Of a stretch of 64,000 nucleotides of DNA, positions 60,874 through 64,000 are shown one piece after another (position 1 is the stretch's first letter; every line of letters starts with the position of its first letter). The notes under the pieces are model-generated. The model did no database searches. It worked only from the letters and a program-made list of their open reading frames with translations, and was not told the origin of the DNA. Location: the NCBI RefSeq assembly GCF_040183065.1, contig NC_091125.1, positions 118,530,121 to 118,594,120 on the forward strand. Direction: 5' to 3'. Both the position numbers and the translations under genes were made by a program. This DNA comes from Periplaneta americana (Eukaryota; Arthropoda; Insecta; Blattodea; Blattidae).

Positions 60874-62390
60874 TAGAGACGAGAATTTCATGCACTATAA
60901 AATCCCAAAATATGCATGCATTCATGCACTATCAAACAATGAAATATGCATGATCAAGCGAAAAATACATTAAAATATGCACTTTTATTTTTGTTTCAAA
61001 TGTCTTATTTCACTTCACTTTTTTGCACAGTTAAAAACCTAACAACATTTTTAAATTTGGATTCTGTGAGGTTCCTGCACTTGTCAGTCAATATGTTTTT
61101 GTAGGCAGAGAATGACCTCTCTATATTGCAAGAAGTTACGGGTTTAAACTTGAATGAACATATTTGTGACAGTGTCAGGTCAAATTCTTCATTAAAGTTT
61201 TCGCCACAAATAACCTTCTTCACAGAACAAAAGAATTCGCAGTCCGGGTTAGCATTTATGACCCTGTCCAATTTGTTTTTCGCCGCTACAGCCATTTTCC
61301 CACGGGCATAACTGAGCGATCTATGAAATTCTCTGCAGATTCTTTCTTTTGTTCCATTCTTACAATATGTGAAACAGATGCGACATGCTGGTCGACTTGA
61401 AATTCTTTAGTACATTTCATCTGAAATTATAATAGACCTTACGGTTATCTAGATACGATTTAAAAACGGACATCGTAATTTCATAATTATTTTAAACAAG
61501 TTTTGTAATTATTTTTACAAAGAACAATTGTCATACAAAATGTTCGGAAACAGAACAGCATTGCTTAACTCTTTACTCCAACAGTCGCAAAATACATCGT
61601 CATCTGACCTAATAAAATCTTTTCCTTTACAGTAATCCACTGTGCAAAGAGTACACTTTTGAAATCTTTAAATTGGAAACGTATTAGAACCACATTAACA
61701 CGCGCAAACAGAATAAACAAGCACATTAACAACTTACGATATTCACACACAGCAAACACAGTTTAACGATGATGCCAATTTTAGAAGAATCTAAATTGCT
61801 ACTAGTACTAGAAAAGGAAGAGAATTTACAACCTCCGTGAAAGAGGATGCTTTTGACCTAAATTATTTGTCGGCAATTTCCTTGAACCCTCTATATTTCC
61901 TCCTACTTACTATTCTCAAAATATCCAACGTAATAAATTCATTTATGACACGCAGTGTATAGAGGGTCGTCGGTAAAGTGTTGTAAAAGTGGACTTCCGT
62001 CCAGGGAAAGGTCCTCTAACACCTTATTGTGAAAATCTTAACATTTTATTTAATTTTTCTGTTATTTAGTTTTTTTCTTTTTATTCTTCAATCCTGATTC
62101 CTGAAGCTAAAATATGGGACATAAAATCGAGAAACTGAGGTGTCCACACAAAACCATTAAAACATGCATTTAAACTGAATGTAATGTATATTATATGCAT
62201 TACTAAGCTAAAAATTACCTAAATATGCATTATGCATGTTTTTATCCCTAAAAAGTCGAAAACATGCAAATATGCACGGGAAAAGTACACATATTTGGAA
62301 CCGGAAAGTAATGAAATGGATAAGTACTAAGTTTGAGCTATGTCCTATGTTCCTATAACAACATGCATTTGCATGGAATTCTCGTCTCTA
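60874..62390 (-). mobile_element. Nested hAT deletion derivative, 1.5 kb
   Basis: Ends TAGAGACGAGAATTTCATGC and GCATGGAATTCTCGTCTCTA. Inserted in an ATT array, so the ATTATTAT duplication is trivially satisfied. Carries only a C-terminal transposase piece and is rich in ATGCAT motifs near both ends. Confidence 0.88.
61005..61295 (-). pseudogene. hAT dimerisation domain of the nested element
   Basis: The minus strand reads NKLDRVINANPDCEFFCSVK, then FKFKPVTSCNIERSFSAYKN and ILTDKCRNLTESKFKNVV, the hAT C-terminal domain (xxSxxxERxFSxxKxILxDxRxxL). A little upstream, 61580-61700, is KCTLCTVDYCKGKDFIRSDD, possibly remains of the zinc finger. The catalytic core is missing. Confidence 0.8.

Positions 62391-62467
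<77 letters not shown>
62391..62467. repeat. ATT microsatellite, right of nested hAT
   Basis: About 25 ATT triplets, the right half of the split array. Confidence 0.95.
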
Positions 62468-62468
<1 letters not shown>

Positions 62469-62959
62469 GCTTATTTCTTGTCTTTGGTTTAGACCATAGG
62501 CGAATCCAGGGAGGAAATAGTCGGAAAAAGAGTTACCCTCCCCCTTAGGGTATCCTGGATCTACCACTGATTTTGGCACTAGGCATTAAATATGTATGAG
62601 CCGCCACTGCACAGTATGTCTGTCTACTATGTTCAAGGAACTCTATAATCAAGTTGTACGTACAGTTTCCCTAGAAAAGGATGAGACGATTGAATATTCC
62701 TAAGTCTCAGATGTAAGACACTGCGCATGATCGGAGACCAGAGCACTGATACACAAGATAACGAATATTGAGTTACCGGTACTTAAATTCAGGCTATTTG
62801 GTTTGTTATGAGCATCGTTCCTAAATTCACTTCAAAAACTGCAAAAAAATATGATAATATTACGTAAATAAAAGATAAATATATACATAAATCGTGTAGT
62901 TAAATCGACAATGGACCTTCATGACTAGATCGACACTCCACACAGAAAGGAAAGCTTTC

Positions 62960-63050
62960 GTGTCGTTTCAATAGCTCAGACGCTAAGACTTCTGCGTCTC
63001 GTGTAGAAGAGTGCGAGTTCGATTCCTAGTCTATACAACGATTTTTTTTG
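62960..63050 (+). mobile_element. tRNA-like SINE head
   Basis: AATAGCTCAGACGCTAAGAC (A box) and GCGAGTTCGATTCCTAG (B box), then a T-rich tail. It has no cloverleaf that fits a functional tRNA. Confidence 0.5.
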
Positions 63051-63503
63051 TCTAAATAACTTTGAAATAGCTAAATAACGTTGAAATAGAGTTTTACAAA
63101 TTCCTCAGATTGTGTTAATGATCACAGACAATACAAAATTACAAGTTATAATATTGTAAACGTTAATCTAATGAATGCATTTATACATACACACATACAA
63201 TGTAAATGCATATATATTAAAAACTAACAATTAAAATGAATTATGTTAATAACCTAGAATTTAGCTGTAGCAATGTGGTGTCATAACTTGGGATTTGTTT
63301 ACTTAACGTAATTAGATTTAATTTGATTAGTTTCGCAACAATAATTGGACTTCCTGTTATATCCTGTTATTTAAATATTTAATTTAGGGTTGACTTATTA
63401 ACTCTTACTGTGCAAGATGCCCATTATTTCAATAATTATATATCACGCTAAATAGTCATTGTCTACACCAAAGTATTATCGTCATCCCTCATTTCTCATC
63501 GTA
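63051..63503. other. AT-rich spacer, no gene
   Basis: Nothing recognised. It may include the terminal part of the following Tc1 element. Confidence 0.45.
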
Positions 63504-63921
63504 ATGGCGAACCGACGTGACATGAGACAGCGAGTTATAGCTATAGTTGAGGCTGGATATGGGGCTAGATCTGCTGGCCGTTTGGTCGGTGTTCCTGGAA
63601 GTACAGCAGCGAGGGGGTTCATCGTTACAAAATTCAGGGGAGGTCGAAAATCGCCCTATTCCATGGGCGTCTGCGGATTTCTTCATTGGAAGAGGATGCT
63701 TTCTTATTCGAGACAGTTCGACTGGACCCTTTCGGACTGCTAACGAAATAAGAGCAGCATCTAACTTTCCCGGTTCTTCACAGATTGTGATCAGCAGGTT
63801 GAGGAACCGCGGTATTAGGAGCCGGAGGGCTGCGCAAATGGAAATATTGGGGGAAGCACAAGCTGTCAACCATCTTGCCTTCGCTACCAATCGAGTGGAT
63901 TTCGATTGGAGAAATGTATGA
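63504..63921 (+). pseudogene. Tc1-like transposase, N-terminal part, frame-broken
   Basis: Reads MANRRDMRQRVIAIVEAGYG, ARSAGRLVGVPGSTA (paired-like helix-turn-helix), then in another frame GEVENRPIP and then RDSSTGPFRTANEIRAASNF, SQIVISRLRNRGIRSRRAAQ and VDFDWRNV just before the first catalytic Asp. At least two frameshifts. The DFDWRNV junction matches the element at 5033-6986, so both belong to one family. Cut off near the window end. Confidence 0.85.
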
Positions 63922-64000
63922 TGGTATGCGGACAAGATTTTAAGTTAACGGGTCTCTTTTTGTTTTTTTATGATTTTTGTTTCAGGAAGAATACTTTTAA

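Larger units (their letters stand above)
59516..62609 (+). mobile_element. hAT element (ZMYM1-like) with a second hAT inside
   Basis: Ends CAGGGGCGGCTTTAG and GAGCCGCCACTG. 8-bp duplication CACAGTAT at 59508-59515 and 62610-62617. Units A (3668) and B (25910) have CACAGTAT once. Holds a truncated transposase, ATT microsatellites and a nested element. Confidence 0.93.
55595..62664. repeat. Segmental duplication unit C (partial)
   Basis: A third copy of the start of the unit. It lacks what corresponds to 20336-22290 and carries its own RTE and hAT insertions. Homology stops at about 62664, corresponding to 3703 in A, before astacin exon 6, so no protease exon of this copy is in the window. Confidence 0.8.

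Noticed and set aside
60695..60973. Poly-Asn and poly-Ile open frames (also 36279-36473 and 62333-62579)
   Set aside because: They are ATT/AAT microsatellites, stop-free in several frames.

Overview
This is a eukaryotic, very probably insect, nuclear window. It is AT-rich and intron-bearing, and it is crowded with transposons, tRNA-derived SINEs and ATT/AAT microsatellites. One patch of nuclear mitochondrial DNA keeps the insect order ND4L - tRNA-Thr - tRNA-Pro - ND6. The SINE and RTE types suggest a cockroach or termite (Blattodea), but this is from memory of such repeats and was not tested.

The backbone is a tandem segmental duplication. Unit A (about 235-19985, left end outside the window) and unit B (19986-47646) are collinear copies of one locus. 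A partial unit C (about 55595-62664) repeats the first few kilobases. Units A and B each carry, on the minus strand, one apparently intact six-exon gene for a secreted astacin (M12A) zinc metalloprotease. Gene A has exons 16466-16526, 15794-15952, 12172-12326, 11020-11179, 9651-9784 and 4725-4805 (249 aa). Gene B has exons 43145-43205, 42457-42615, 32120-32274, 30967-31111, 29182-29315 and 26981-27061 (244 aa). Splice sites and phases agree in both. These are the only host protein-coding genes I can support.

Almost everything else is mobile DNA, and the paralogous units serve as each other's empty sites. Unit A alone holds a Tc1 element with a SINE nested in it (5033-6986), a TTAA-flanked foldback element (8456-9216) and the mitochondrial insertion (13383-14577). 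Unit B alone holds a TTAA MITE (29418-29648), a TA-flanked MITE (32432-33053), a 3.2 kb DD82E (Sailor-like) element (33515-36710), a DD41D mariner with a complete hAT inside it (37552-41366), a SINE (41994-42230) and two hAT-type non-autonomous elements (43435-44592, 44838-45301). Unit C holds a 5'-truncated RTE end and a hAT-in-hAT nest (59516-62609). Between B and C lie a DD34D mariner split by a hAT, a CR1/L2-like LINE with a long reverse transcriptase ORF (51283-53327), an RTE fragment and SINEs. The last 500 bp start another Tc1 transposase.

The exons of both protease genes are undamaged although their introns took many insertions, so both copies look constrained. The most interesting points are the Met-turn change in protease A (Met to Leu), the five-residue deletion in protease B, loss in both of the Glu that normally follows the third zinc-binding His, and the well-resolved nested insertions. 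I saw no CRISPR, operon, functional tRNA or rRNA gene, and no sign of a new multi-gene system.
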